From contig NZ_CP046606.1 of the NCBI RefSeq assembly GCF_030408355.1, forward strand, positions 1,550,001-1,614,000: DNA of 64,000 bases, read 5' to 3'. The notes beneath the pieces are model-generated. The model saw only the letters and a list, made by a program, of their open reading frames with translations. It was not told where the DNA came from and ran no database searches. Made by a program: the position numbers and the translations under genes. Positions within the stretch are counted from its first letter, which is position 1; each line of letters begins with the position of its first letter. Positions 1-8,524 of the stretch are shown here, one piece after another. This DNA comes from Corynebacterium afermentans subsp. afermentans. Its GTDB lineage: Bacteria > Actinomycetota > Actinomycetes > Mycobacteriales > Mycobacteriaceae.

Positions 1-1673
1 CCTGCCTGCGGGAACTTGTTGGCGAGGGGCTTATCGATGGCGTCCGCGTCGACCACCCCGACGGCCTGACCGACCCGTTCGGCTACCTCACCCGGCTGCG
101 CGAGCTCATCGGGCCGGACACCTGGCTGATCGTGGAGAAGATCCTCGGCGTGGACGAGCCTTTGGATCCACGCCTGAACGTCGACGGAACCACCGGCTAC
201 GATGCCTTGCGCGAATTCGACGGCACGTTTGTCAACACCGACGCCGCCACCGCGCTGGGTGCGGTGGCGTTGCGCTTCAGCGGCACCACTTGGGACGCGC
301 ACGCTGTGGAAAAGGCCGAGTGGATGCTCAAAGCGCGCGTTGCGGAAGACGAGCTCGCTGCGGAGATCCGCAGGCTCGCCCGCGCGGTGCGCCACGACAG
401 CCTCTCTTCCGCAGGCTCCCAGGTCAGCGACACGGCGCTCACCGAGGTGCTTGTGGAACTGGTTGCCGGCATGCCCGTCTACCGCGCTGACTACCGTTCG
501 CTATCGAGAGTGACCGCGACGCTGATTGCGGAATTGGCCCAGAGCCCAATCGGGTTTGACGCGGCGGCGCTCGACCTTGTTGCGGCTGCCTTGGCCGCGC
601 ACGGCGAGGCGGCCCACCGCTTCGCCCAGGTCTGCGGAGCGGTGATGGCCAAAGGGGTGGAGGACACCCTGTTCTACCGCGCGTGCCGTCTGGTAGCACT
701 GCAGGAAGTCGGCGGCGCACCCGGGCGATTCGGCGTCAGCCAGGCTGAATTCCACCTCCTGCAGGACGAGCGCAGCAGGTTATGGCCGCGCACCATGACA
801 ACGCTGACCACGCACGACACGAAACGCAGCGAAGACACCCGCGCCCGCATGATCGAGATCTCTGAGGTGCCGGGCGAATTCAGCCAGCTCGTCGACGACG
901 TGTTCGCGCTCACCCCGCCGCCTGACACCGCCACTGGCCTGTTTCTGTTGCACAACGTGCTGGGCGCGTGGCCGCGTGACGGCCGCGCGGACGAAGCATT
1001 CACCCAGCGCCTGCAGTCGTACGCGGTCAAAGCTGTGCGTGAGGCGGACACGCTGACGAGCTGGTACGACAACGACCATGACTACGAGGCACAAGTGACC
1101 GAGTGGATTGCGCACCTCACGCATGGCCCCGCTACGCGCCTCGTCGCGGACTTCGCCCGCGACCTCGACCGCGGCGGCGTGGCGGTCTCCCTCGGCAGGA
1201 AACTGCTGCAACTAATCGGACCGGGCATCCCGGACACCTACCAGGGCACCGAGTTTTTGGACTTCTCGCTGGTGGACCCGGACAACCGCCGCTTCGTCGA
1301 CTATCAGGCGCTTTGTGCTGGTGAGGGGGCACCGGAGGACGTCGATAAGCAACGTATTGTGCGCGCCGCCCTCACCTTGCGCCGCGAGCGCCCACAGCTC
1401 TTCCTCGACGGCGGTTACCGCGCGATCTTCGCCGCAGGCCCCGCGCGCGAGCACGTAGTGAGCATGGCTCGCACACTTCACGACGAACCGCAGGTCATCG
1501 CCGTAGCAACCCGCACCCCGCTCAGCTTGGAGCGCGCCGGAGGCTGGCGCGGCACCACCCTCACCCTTCCCGAAGGCACCTGGACCGACCAGCTCACCGG
1601 GCAGAAATATTCCGGCACTGTGGAAATGTCGCAGCTGTGCGCCGAACTACCTGCGGCGCTGTTGTCCATGTAA
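1..1673 (+). CDS. treY: Maltooligosyl trehalose synthase TreY, 3' part (5' end outside window)
   Basis: TreY is an intramolecular transglucosylase that turns the reducing end of maltodextrins into a trehalosyl unit; TreZ then releases trehalose. The reading frame is open from base 3, so the N-terminus lies upstream of the window and about 556 residues are visible of an enzyme usually near 800. GH13 motifs are readable: GVRVDHPDGLTDP (bases about 42-80, region II with the catalytic Asp), VEKILGVDEPL (about 135-167, region III with the catalytic Glu) and TTHDTKRSEDTRAR (about 803-847, near region IV). The Met at base 132 is internal and not a start. Trehalose also feeds mycolate transfer in corynebacteria. 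The next gene starts 14 bases downstream on the same strand. Confidence 0.95.
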   Translation, partial: CLRELVGEGLIDGVRVDHPDGLTDPFGYLTRLRELIGPDTWLIVEKILGVDEPLDPRLNVDGTTGYDALREFDGTFVNTDAATALGAVALRFSGTTWDAHAVEKAEWMLKARVAEDELAAEIRRLARAVRHDSLSSAGSQVSDTALTEVLVELVAGMPVYRADYRSLSRVTATLIAELAQSPIGFDAAALDLVAAALAAHGEAAHRFAQVCGAVMAKGVEDTLFYRACRLVALQEVGGAPGRFGVSQAEFHLLQDERSRLWPRTMTTLTTHDTKRSEDTRARMIEISEVPGEFSQLVDDVFALTPPPDTATGLFLLHNVLGAWPRDGRADEAFTQRLQSYAVKAVREADTLTSWYDNDHDYEAQVTEWIAHLTHGPATRLVADFARDLDRGGVAVSLGRKLLQLIGPGIPDTYQGTEFLDFSLVDPDNRRFVDYQALCAGEGAPEDVDKQRIVRAALTLRRERPQLFLDGGYRAIFAAGPAREHVVSMARTLHDEPQVIAVATRTPLSLERAGGWRGTTLTLPEGTWTDQLTGQKYSGTVEMSQLCAELPAALLSM

Positions 1674-1687
1674 GCTATCCCGCCGTT

Positions 1688-2737
1688 ATGAGCACAGCAA
1701 AGCATCCCGCGAAGCCGGAGAAACCCAGGAACAAGGCGATGGACGACACCATCGCCCGCCTCGGGTCGACCTACTTTGCCTGGATGCGCGAACACGACGA
1801 CATCGCGACGGCGTTTCGGCACGCGCTGCACGAACTCATGCGCGACGCCGGCGTCAACTTCGACCGCGTGGACGCGCGCGTGAAGTCCTGGACCTCGCTG
1901 AAGGAAAAGGCCCGCAAGACGCGCGACGACGGCGAGATGGTCTACCCCGACCCGTGGCACGACATCAAAGACATCATCGGCGCGCGCATCACGGTGCTGC
2001 ACTCCACCGAGATCCCGGCAGTCCAGCGCCTCCTCGCGGACCAGTTCGAGGTTTTGCGCAGCGTGGACAAGGCCGAAGAAACGCGCGTAGCCGGCGGCTT
2101 CGGTTACGGCTCGCACCACATGATCGTGCGGGTGCAGGAGCAATCCGAAGGCCTGGAAGAGTACGTCGGGCAGGTCTTCGAGGTGCAGATCCGCACCGTG
2201 CTGCAGCACGCCTGGGCCGAGTTCGAGCACGACATTCGGTACAAGCGCGCCACCGAGAACCTGGACCCACAGGTGGACCGGGCGTTCACCCTGGCGGCCG
2301 GCCTGATAGAGCTTGCGGACCAGCAGTTCGACCAGATCGCGTCGCTGGCAAACCCGGAGGACCCGGCAGACAAGGTCAACACCGATGTGGACGCGGAGAT
2401 CTCCCCGGAGACCCTGCCGGGCATCCTTACCGTACTGCTGGGCAACCAGTTCCCGCTGTCGCGCGCGGGCGACTACCGCTTCTGCACGGAGCTTTTGCGC
2501 GCCCACGGCATGGAGCACGTCTCCGAGGTTGCGGAGCTGACCAACCCGGCGGACATCGAGGCGATCTCGAACTCGCTGTCCTACCCCTTCGTGCCGGGCC
2601 AAGTGCGCATCGTGGACGATTTGCTGCTCAACCGCTACGGCACCGAGCACATCGAGCGCACCTGGGACGCCGGCAACCGCCCGCAGGTACGGCGCAAACG
2701 GCTGACTAACCGTTTGCGGCTTTTGCGCGGCGAGTAG
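1688..2737 (+). CDS. RelA/SpoT-domain protein, putative small alarmone synthetase (RelS-like)
   Basis: A 349-residue protein that probably makes (p)ppGpp or pGpp from ATP and GDP/GTP/GMP. Synthetase-domain motifs are seen in order: RVKSWTSLKEKARK (residues ~63-76, ATP-binding), DIKDIIGARI (~92-101, catalytic Asp), GYGSHHMIV (~138-146) and EVQIRTVLQHAWAEFEHD (~164-181, acceptor binding). No HD hydrolase domain precedes it and no TGS/ACT domains follow, so it is a stand-alone synthetase. It has a longer C-terminal extension (~140 residues) than RelP/RelQ. Start: the ATG at 1688, 12 nt after the treY stop; an upstream in-frame start inside treY is less likely. Corynebacterium RelS-type proteins have this size. 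Activity on each substrate is inferred from the family only. Confidence 0.85.
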   Translation: MSTAKHPAKPEKPRNKAMDDTIARLGSTYFAWMREHDDIATAFRHALHELMRDAGVNFDRVDARVKSWTSLKEKARKTRDDGEMVYPDPWHDIKDIIGARITVLHSTEIPAVQRLLADQFEVLRSVDKAEETRVAGGFGYGSHHMIVRVQEQSEGLEEYVGQVFEVQIRTVLQHAWAEFEHDIRYKRATENLDPQVDRAFTLAAGLIELADQQFDQIASLANPEDPADKVNTDVDAEISPETLPGILTVLLGNQFPLSRAGDYRFCTELLRAHGMEHVSEVAELTNPADIEAISNSLSYPFVPGQVRIVDDLLLNRYGTEHIERTWDAGNRPQVRRKRLTNRLRLLRGE

Positions 2738-2738
2738 T

Positions 2739-3107
2739 TCAGTTGCGCCGGCCCATCAGCCGGTCGATCTCGCGTCGCTGTTTCTTCGTCGGCCTGCCTG
2801 TGCCGCGGTCGCGCACCGGCGGTGCTGCGAACAGCTCGCGCGGCGGGGGCGGCGGCGAGTGGTCGACGTAGCACGACCGGGCAACCGGCGCGCCGACGCG
2901 CTTGCTCACGGTCGCCGCCACCTCGAGGATGTATTCGCGGTGGTCCTTCCACACGCGCACCGCCTCGCCGGGGACGACCTGCTGGGCGGGTTTGACGGCC
3001 TTGCCGTCGATTTTCACGTGCCCGGCGCGCACCGCGTCCGCGGCTTGGCTGCGGGTTTTGAATATGCGCACGGCCCACAGCCAGGCGTCGATGCGCACCG
3101 CTGCCAT
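2739..3107 (-). CDS. S4-domain RNA-binding protein (Hsp15/HslR-like)
   Basis: A 122-residue protein whose first ~55 residues form an S4 RNA-binding fold (IDAWLWAVRIFKTRSQA, then AGHVKIDGKAVKP). This matches the heat-shock protein 15 family, which binds stalled 50S subunits carrying peptidyl-tRNA. The tail is rich in Pro, Arg and Lys (SPPPPPRELF, then TKKQRREIDRLMGRRN), as in actinobacterial members. The ATG at 3107 sits directly before the S4 domain. It is tail-to-tail with the preceding alarmone synthetase gene, with 1 nt between the stops. Confidence 0.8.
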   Translation of the reverse strand: MAAVRIDAWLWAVRIFKTRSQAADAVRAGHVKIDGKAVKPAQQVVPGEAVRVWKDHREYILEVAATVSKRVGAPVARSCYVDHSPPPPPRELFAAPPVRDRGTGRPTKKQRREIDRLMGRRN

Positions 3108-3123
3108 GGTTGGCTGGGTCAAG

Positions 3124-3357
3124 CTAGTACTGGTCCTTGTGGTTGACGATTCGCTGGACCTTGTTCCAGTTGGTAAACCCGCCTGCAACAGCAACGACCA
3201 GGCCGAGGAACAAGATGGTCCAGGAACCGAAAATCAGGCCGAAGGCGATGCCTCCGGCAACGCCGCCGCCGGCCCACAGGACGGCGTTGCGGGAGTACTG
3301 GCGCACGGCGGCCTTGCGCTGTGCGATCGGGTCATTGGGGCGCGGCTGCATGGTCAT
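3124..3357 (-). CDS. Small membrane protein, two predicted TM segments
   Basis: A 77-residue protein. A polar N-terminus (MTMQPRPNDPIAQRKAAV) is followed by two hydrophobic segments separated by a short turn (AVLWAGGGVAGGIAFGLIF and TILFLGLVVAVAGGF), then a charged tail ending in HKDQY. I do not recognise a named family. It is co-directional with the S4 gene (16 nt) and the YigZ-type gene (19 nt), so it may be co-transcribed with them. An alternative ATG is two codons in (3351). Confidence 0.65.
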   Translation of the reverse strand: MTMQPRPNDPIAQRKAAVRQYSRNAVLWAGGGVAGGIAFGLIFGSWTILFLGLVVAVAGGFTNWNKVQRIVNHKDQY

Positions 3358-3376
3358 GAGGTCTAAGTGTAGCGCC

Positions 3377-4018
3377 TTACACGCCGCGTTCGACCCAGCG
3401 GTAGCCGGCCTCTTTCATCTCGGCGCCGCCGTGAGTGGTGGCGGCCAACAGGGCGTCCACACGCTCGCGCTCCCCCGGCGTGAACGCCAGGGTGTAGGTG
3501 GCGGCGCGTCCGTACTCCACATCCACGATGTCGATGCCTGCGGTGCGCAGCTCCGACTCAATGCGCCCAGCTTCGGCGTGCGGGAAGTCCACGGTGCCCA
3601 GCTCGCGCACTTCGCGGGTGACGCGGGTGACGTGCTCGAGTGTGTCGGCCACGGACTCGGTGTATGCGCTGACCAACCCGCCGGTGCCGAGCTTGATACC
3701 GCCGAAGTAGCGGATCGCAACCGCCACCACGTCCTGCATGCCGGAGCCTTTAAGCACCTCCAACATGGGTTTGCCGGCTGTGCCGGAGGGCTCGCCGTCG
3801 TCGGATGAGCGCTCGATGGGCTGCGCTGCGTCCTGGTGCACAATGAACGCGGAGCAGTGGTGGCGCGCGTCCGGGTATTCTTCGCGGGCGGCGTTGATAA
3901 CCTCGCGCGCCTCTTCCTCTGTGATTGCGCGGGCGATCCAGCCGATGAACCGGGAGCGTTTGGCTTCGAACTCGTGGGTGACCAGCTCATCTGCGGGGCG
4001 TACGTACGACTGCTCCAT
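3377..4018 (-). CDS. YigZ/IMPACT family protein
   Basis: A 213-residue protein of the YigZ/IMPACT (UPF0029) family, whose bacterial role is not settled; links to ribosome or translation stress have been proposed. Visible features are the N-terminal FEAKRSRFIGWIARA segment, the signature DDGEPSGTAGKPML (~76-89) and VVAVAIRYFGGIKLGTGGL (~99-117), and a C-terminal alpha/beta domain (DUF1949-like). Start at ATG 4018, only 4 nt downstream of the ilvA stop, so the two genes are probably transcribed together. Confidence 0.85.
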   Translation of the reverse strand: MEQSYVRPADELVTHEFEAKRSRFIGWIARAITEEEAREVINAAREEYPDARHHCSAFIVHQDAAQPIERSSDDGEPSGTAGKPMLEVLKGSGMQDVVAVAIRYFGGIKLGTGGLVSAYTESVADTLEHVTRVTREVRELGTVDFPHAEAGRIESELRTAGIDIVDVEYGRAATYTLAFTPGERERVDALLAATTHGGAEMKEAGYRWVERGV

Positions 4019-4022
4019 CGGT

Positions 4023-5324
4023 TTACCCCGCCACGATGTAGTCGTACTCGGGCGTGCCCGGCTCCAGGCGGCGGCAGTCGATCGCCGACTCATCCATCCG
4101 CCCCAACAGCGGAGCAAGGTCCTCGGCGCGTGCAAGCTCGATGCCCACGAGGGCTGCGCCTGTTTCGCGGTTGTTCTTTTTCAGGTACTCGAACAGCACG
4201 ATGTCGTCTTCCTCGCCGAGGATGTCGTTGAGGAAGTGGCGCAGTTGGCCTGCCTCCTGCGGGAAGTTGACCAAAAAGTAGTGGCGCAGGCCGCGGTGCA
4301 CCAGGGAGCGCTCCATCACCTCGGCGTAGCGCAGCACGTCGTTGTTGCCGCCGGAGATGATGCACACCACGGTCGAACCGGGCGAAAGTTCCGCCAGCCC
4401 CAGGCCCGCCACGGACAGCGCGCCGGCGGGCTCGGCGATGATGCCCTCGTTTTGGTACAGCCCGAGCATCTCGGTGCACACCGCGCCTTCGTCCGCGGCG
4501 TAGAGCTCGGTGGCGTCGCGGTGGGCGTTGAAAACCTGCCACGGGATGTCGCCGATGCGCTTTACCGCCGCGCCGTCCACGAACGGGTCGATGGCCTCCA
4601 GGGTGACGGGTCCGCCCGCATCGTGCGCCGCGCCTAACGATGCCGCACCTTTCGGCTCCACCCCAACCACCTTCGTCGCCGGAGACATGTCGGCCAGGTA
4701 GGACAGCACGCCGGAGATAAGCCCGCCGCCGCCCACCGGCACCAGCACGGTGTCCAGCTCTTTGCCCAGGCTGGCCAGCTGCGCCACGATTTCGGCGGCG
4801 ACGGTGCCCTGGCCGACCACGGTGTCGCGGGAGTCGAACGGCTCGATCACCGTCGCACCGCGTGCCGCGGCGTCCGCGCGGGCGGCCTGCGCGGCCTCGT
4901 CGAACGTGTTGCCCGTGACCACAAGTTCGATGGCGTCGCCGCCGTGGACGCGGATGCGGTCGCGCTTCTGCTTCGGGGTGGGCTTGGGCACGAAGATCCT
5001 TCCCTGGATGCCCATCGCGCGGCAGGCGTAGGCCACGCCTTGGGCGTGGTTGCCGGCGGATGCCGCCACGACACCGGCGGCGCGGGCGTCTTCGCTCAGC
5101 CGGGAGATGCCGTAGTAGGCACCGCGGATCTTGTAGGAGCGCACGTCCTGCAGGTCCTCGCGTTTGAGGTAGACATCCACGCCGTACTGCTCCGACAGCC
5201 GCGGGCAGTACTGCAGTGGAGTCGGAGAAATCACCGATGAGATCCGGCCTTGCGCGAACCGGATGTCGGCTGCGCGGACTTCCTCGAAGTCGGAGTCGGA
5301 CGTGTTCGGTGTGGCTGTGCGCAT
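4023..5324 (-). CDS. ilvA: Threonine ammonia-lyase (threonine dehydratase) IlvA
   Basis: PLP enzyme converting L-threonine to 2-oxobutanoate and ammonia, the first step to isoleucine. At 433 residues it has the length of the corynebacterial enzyme. The PLP lysine lies in KREDLQDVRSYKIRGAY (~54-70), the substrate loop ASAGNHAQGVAYAC is at ~88-101, and the phosphate-binding glycine loop VPVGGGGLISG is at ~192-202. The last ~90 residues form one ACT-like regulatory domain (HYFLVNFPQEAGQLRHFL), consistent with isoleucine feedback control; this is the short, single-ACT form. No leader-peptide attenuator is evident upstream. Confidence 0.95.
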   Translation of the reverse strand: MRTATPNTSDSDFEEVRAADIRFAQGRISSVISPTPLQYCPRLSEQYGVDVYLKREDLQDVRSYKIRGAYYGISRLSEDARAAGVVAASAGNHAQGVAYACRAMGIQGRIFVPKPTPKQKRDRIRVHGGDAIELVVTGNTFDEAAQAARADAAARGATVIEPFDSRDTVVGQGTVAAEIVAQLASLGKELDTVLVPVGGGGLISGVLSYLADMSPATKVVGVEPKGAASLGAAHDAGGPVTLEAIDPFVDGAAVKRIGDIPWQVFNAHRDATELYAADEGAVCTEMLGLYQNEGIIAEPAGALSVAGLGLAELSPGSTVVCIISGGNNDVLRYAEVMERSLVHRGLRHYFLVNFPQEAGQLRHFLNDILGEEDDIVLFEYLKKNNRETGAALVGIELARAEDLAPLLGRMDESAIDCRRLEPGTPEYDYIVAG

Positions 5325-5460
5325 GGTTATCGAGTCTACAACTGCCCGTCTTGTTTACTCCCCCTTCACCTCACCGTAACTTCGCGCCCACCTTCAGGCT
5401 GTACACAAGAGCACGTACTCATTTTCAGTTCGTTTTTACAGCCCCCTGAAAGGTTCACCT
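5325..5460. promoter_or_regulatory. Divergent intergenic region between ilvA and the anchor-I gene
   Basis: 136 bases separate two divergent starts, so both promoters should lie here. A GAAAGG ribosome-binding site precedes the ATG at 5461. No clear operator or leader ORF was recognised. Confidence 0.5.
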
Positions 5461-7320
5461 ATGTCCGGAAACCGCATCTCCCGCACCGGCCTCGCCGCCG
5501 GGTGCGCCACCGCCCTCACCCTCGGCCTTGTCTCCCCGGCAACCGCCGCCGTCGTTGCTGAGCCGGTGAAGGATCTTGCCGACGGTGCTACCGCCGACAT
5601 CTCGGTGCTGGGTTCCTACGGCGCAGGCGCCTTTGACGATTCCGCCGCCGAGATTGTCGCCTTCCACGCCGATTCCAAGCGCATCCTCACCGTCAACGCG
5701 CTCTCCGGCAAGATCGACGTCCTCGACGCGGCTGACCCCTCCACACCCACCAAGGTCGGCGAGGTTTCCGGCGGAGAGAACACCACCATCAACTCCGTCG
5801 CTGTGCGTGCCGACGGCCTCGCGGTGGCCACCGTCGAGCCAGAGAACAAAACCGATGCCGGTGAACTGATCTTCTTCGACGCCGGCGCTGACACGCCCGG
5901 CACCGTGCTCGGCCGCGTGGGTGTCGGTGCCCTGCCGGACATGGTGACCATCACCCCGGAGGGCGATTACGCACTGGTGGCTAACGAAGGCGAGCCCGCT
6001 GAGGATTACTCGGTTGATCCGGAGGGCAGCGTAGCCGTCGTAAAGCTGCCTGATGCTCTAAAGGCCGCGACCCAGGCCGATGTGCGCACCGCTGACTTCA
6101 CCGCGTTCGAGGGCACCTTGGCGGACAAGGGCGTGCACATCTACGGCCAGGTGGGCGCCTCCACCACCGAGGCACAGAACCTCGAGCCGGAATACATCGC
6201 AGTTTCAGGCGGCAAGGCGTACGTGACGCTGCAGGAAAACAACGCCGTCGCCGTGGTGGACATCGCCACCGCCACCGTCGAGGACGTGTGGCCACTGGGC
6301 TACACCGACCGCCGCGAGGTGCCAATGGACATCTCCGACAAGGACGACAAGATCGACCTCCGCACCGCACCGGTCAAGGGCATTCTGCAGCCGGATTCCA
6401 TCGCCGCCTACGAGGTCGACGGCACGACCTACCTGGTCACGGCCAACGAGGGCGACGCGCGCGACTGGGATGCCTACTCCGAGGAGAAGCGCATCAAGAA
6501 GCTGGGCGGCAAGAAGGCGGCCCCGATCTGCGAGGGCTACGCGGGCATGACCGCCGGCGAAATCGAGGAATTCCAGGCCGACGAAAACGCGGGCCGGTTG
6601 AAGATCACCACCGCGTTCGGTTTGAACGAAGAGAAGGACTGCTACGAGGACCTTTACACCTACGGCGGCCGCAGCTTCTCTATCTTCACCGCCGACGGCA
6701 AGCGCGTGTTCGACTCCGGCGCCGAGTTCGAGGAGCTCACCGCGAAGCTTCTGCCGGAGCACTTCAACACCAACCACACGGAAAACGAGTTCGAGTCCCG
6801 CTCCGACGACAAGGGTCCGGAGCCCGAAGGTGTCACCGTCGGCGAGATCAACGGCCGCACTTACGCGTTCATCGGCTTCGAGCGACTCGGCGGCGTGATG
6901 GTCTACGACATCACCGATCCGGCGAAGCCGACCTACACCGCCTACATCAACAACCGCGACTTCTCCATCAATATGGAAGAACTTGCCGACGAGAGCGATG
7001 ACGCCGTAAAGGCCGGGCTAGAGAAGGTTGGCGACTTGGGAGCTGAGGGCCTCACGTTCGTGTCGGAGAAGGACTCCCCGAACGGCGAGAACCTGCTGAT
7101 CGTGGGCAACGAGGTCTCCGGCACCACCACCGTGTTTAAGGTGGACTCGCTTATCGAGGCACCCGCCAAGCCTACCGAGCCCGCGCAGCCGGGCCAGGAC
7201 GCTGCCGGCAGCACCCTTTCTCACGGCGGTGTGATTGCGATCGCACTTGCTGCTGTGGCGCTGGCGATCGGCGCACTGGGCGCACTCGGCAACGTTGTGA
7301 ACTCGGTGTTTGCCAAGTAA
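5461..7320 (+). CDS. Secreted choice-of-anchor I family protein (YVTN/beta-propeller-like) with C-terminal TM anchor
   Basis: A 619-residue surface or secreted protein. Residues 1-~30 form a signal peptide (GCATALTLGLVSPATAA). The body carries propeller-type repeats (SKRILTVNALSGKIDVLDAA; YALVANEGEPAEDY; YIAVSGGKAYVTLQENNAV; YLVTANEGDARDWD) typical of choice-of-anchor I proteins, some of which are annotated as alkaline phosphatase-like. The C-terminus is a Pro-rich linker (KPTEPAQPGQ) and a hydrophobic helix (GGVIAIALAAVALAIGALG) with a short VFAK tail, so it is held by a membrane helix and not by an LPXTG sortase signal. No enzyme activity can be assigned from the sequence. Confidence 0.8.
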   Translation: MSGNRISRTGLAAGCATALTLGLVSPATAAVVAEPVKDLADGATADISVLGSYGAGAFDDSAAEIVAFHADSKRILTVNALSGKIDVLDAADPSTPTKVGEVSGGENTTINSVAVRADGLAVATVEPENKTDAGELIFFDAGADTPGTVLGRVGVGALPDMVTITPEGDYALVANEGEPAEDYSVDPEGSVAVVKLPDALKAATQADVRTADFTAFEGTLADKGVHIYGQVGASTTEAQNLEPEYIAVSGGKAYVTLQENNAVAVVDIATATVEDVWPLGYTDRREVPMDISDKDDKIDLRTAPVKGILQPDSIAAYEVDGTTYLVTANEGDARDWDAYSEEKRIKKLGGKKAAPICEGYAGMTAGEIEEFQADENAGRLKITTAFGLNEEKDCYEDLYTYGGRSFSIFTADGKRVFDSGAEFEELTAKLLPEHFNTNHTENEFESRSDDKGPEPEGVTVGEINGRTYAFIGFERLGGVMVYDITDPAKPTYTAYINNRDFSINMEELADESDDAVKAGLEKVGDLGAEGLTFVSEKDSPNGENLLIVGNEVSGTTTVFKVDSLIEAPAKPTEPAQPGQDAAGSTLSHGGVIAIALAAVALAIGALGALGNVVNSVFAK

Positions 7321-7323
7321 CTC

Positions 7324-7364
7324 GGTGGCGGCGGACAACTGTTGTCCATGAAATAAACGCCACC
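7324..7364. other. Nested inverted repeat after the anchor-I gene
   Basis: An outer stem GGTGGCG/CGCCACC (7324-7330 with 7358-7364) encloses a tight inner hairpin GGACAACTGTTGTCC (7333-7347). It begins 3 nt after the stop at 7320. A run of T appears only 12 nt later, so it may be a weak terminator or an mRNA-stabilising structure. Confidence 0.45.
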
Positions 7365-7473
7365 GCTTCACTACATTTTTAACCATAAACCTGCTAGGTT
7401 CATCGGGGTGTCATGTAAGGCACAGCGCCTACATCGACAGTTTTGGATCTTTTACGAGGAGAATAAGAAAACA

Positions 7474-7944
7474 ATGAAGCGTATTTCCACCGCAGCTGTG
7501 GCTGCCGCAACCGCTCTGTCCCTGGCCACCGTCCCGGCGATGGCTCAGGAGGCTGAGACCAACCAGACGGCATCTGACCAGCCGGCAACTGACCAGCCGG
7601 CAGGCCAGCAGGAGGGCGAGTCCGACCAGCAGGAGGGCGAGTCCGACCAGCAGGAGGGCGAGTCCGACCAGCAGGAGGGCGAGTCCGACCAGCCGGCCGA
7701 CCAGGGCAAAACCAACCAGGGCAAAACCAACAAGTCCTCCGGCTCCTCCCAGGGCACCTTGGTGGGCGTCTTCTCCGGAACGCTCGGTGCTGTGCTGACC
7801 ACCGCTCTGATCGTGTTCTCCGACCCGCGTGGCGCGAACAAGATCGTCGACATGGTCAACGCTCAGTTCGGCCTGGGTCTGCCGCACCTGCACACCCCGA
7901 AGGTTGAGCTGCCTAACTTCCAGCTCCCAAACCTTCCCTTCTAA
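7474..7944 (+). CDS. Small secreted protein with QQEGESD repeats and a TM helix
   Basis: A 156-residue protein of unknown function. The ATG at 7474 follows a GAGGAG ribosome site and begins a clear signal peptide (KRISTAAVAAATALSLA...AMAQ). The mature N-terminus is disordered and Gln/Glu/Ser/Asp-rich, with four exact heptads QQEGESD. A hydrophobic segment (TLVGVFSGTLGAVLTTALIVF) follows, then a Pro/Leu/His tail ending NFQLPNLPF. Composition and topology suggest an envelope-exposed protein held by one membrane helix. It is paired with the next gene (36 nt), which has the same architecture. Confidence 0.65.
   Translation: MKRISTAAVAAATALSLATVPAMAQEAETNQTASDQPATDQPAGQQEGESDQQEGESDQQEGESDQQEGESDQPADQGKTNQGKTNKSSGSSQGTLVGVFSGTLGAVLTTALIVFSDPRGANKIVDMVNAQFGLGLPHLHTPKVELPNFQLPNLPF
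7606..7689 (+). repeat. Four perfect 21-nt tandem repeats inside a CDS
   Basis: The unit CAGCAGGAGGGCGAGTCCGAC occurs four times without mismatch (starts 7606, 7627, 7648, 7669), encoding QQEGESD each time. Identity at third positions implies recent expansion; copy number may vary between strains. Confidence 0.9.
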
Positions 7945-7980
7945 CCCACCCGCTCTCTTTCGCCTGAGGAAGGTCAATCA

Positions 7981-8505
7981 ATGAAGTCCCGTTTCGTAGC
8001 CGTGTCCTTCGCGGCCACCGCAATTGCAGCTGGCTCCCTTGCGGGTGCCGCAGCCGCCGCCGAAGCTGATACTTCGACGACGACCACGTCCGCCTCTGCG
8101 GAGCCGACCACCACGGCAACGCAGGATTCCGCCCCGACCACCACGGCGTCCACCAAGACCAACGAGCCAGCCCCCACAAAGGAGGGTCCGGTAGTGGTCG
8201 AGCCGACCGGTACTACCACCACTCCGGCGACCACCGGCACCACCACCCCGGCTACCACCACTCCGTCCACCACCGGCAAGGAGAAGCCGACGGGCAGCAA
8301 CGTCGCGACCGTCACTCCGACGGCGACCTACACCCCGCCGGCATGGCTGCAGCCTTCCTCCTACGAGGAGCAGGCGCTCGATATCATCGGCAAGATCTCG
8401 CTCTGGGTCACTGCACTCGCAGCGGCGATCAGCTCCCTCATGGTTGTCGTGGGCGCTGTCCCAGGGCTGAAGGAGAGCATCAAGAAGATGGCTAACAAGA
8501 AGTAA
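7981..8505 (+). CDS. Thr-rich secreted protein with C-terminal TM helix and Lys tail
   Basis: A 174-residue protein of unknown function. Signal peptide at ~1-27 (VAVSFAATAIAAGSLAGAAAAA). Residues ~30-110 are a low-complexity Thr/Pro/Ala/Ser stretch (TSTTTTSASAEPTTTAT, TTTTPATTGTTTPATTTPST), of the kind that is often O-mannosylated in actinobacteria. A helix follows (LDIIGKISLWVTALAAAIS, then LMVVVGAVPGLK) and a basic end (SIKKMANKK). The ribosome site GAGGAAGG precedes the ATG by 8 nt. Like its upstream neighbour it combines signal, disordered stalk and hydrophobic C-terminus. Confidence 0.65.
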   Translation: MKSRFVAVSFAATAIAAGSLAGAAAAAEADTSTTTTSASAEPTTTATQDSAPTTTASTKTNEPAPTKEGPVVVEPTGTTTTPATTGTTTPATTTPSTTGKEKPTGSNVATVTPTATYTPPAWLQPSSYEEQALDIIGKISLWVTALAAAISSLMVVVGAVPGLKESIKKMANKK

Positions 8506-8524
8506 GGCCTGCTGCGTATACGCC

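Noticed and set aside
1478..2650. Long minus-strand open frame opposite the alarmone synthetase gene (390 codons)
   Set aside because: Typical antisense frame of high-GC DNA; residues are low-complexity Val/Leu/His/Arg, with no motifs, and the plus-strand gene is clearly real.
7200..7320. Sortase anchor on the choice-of-anchor I protein
   Set aside because: No LPXTG-type motif precedes the C-terminal helix and the tail is not the usual basic sortase tail; a plain TM anchor fits better.
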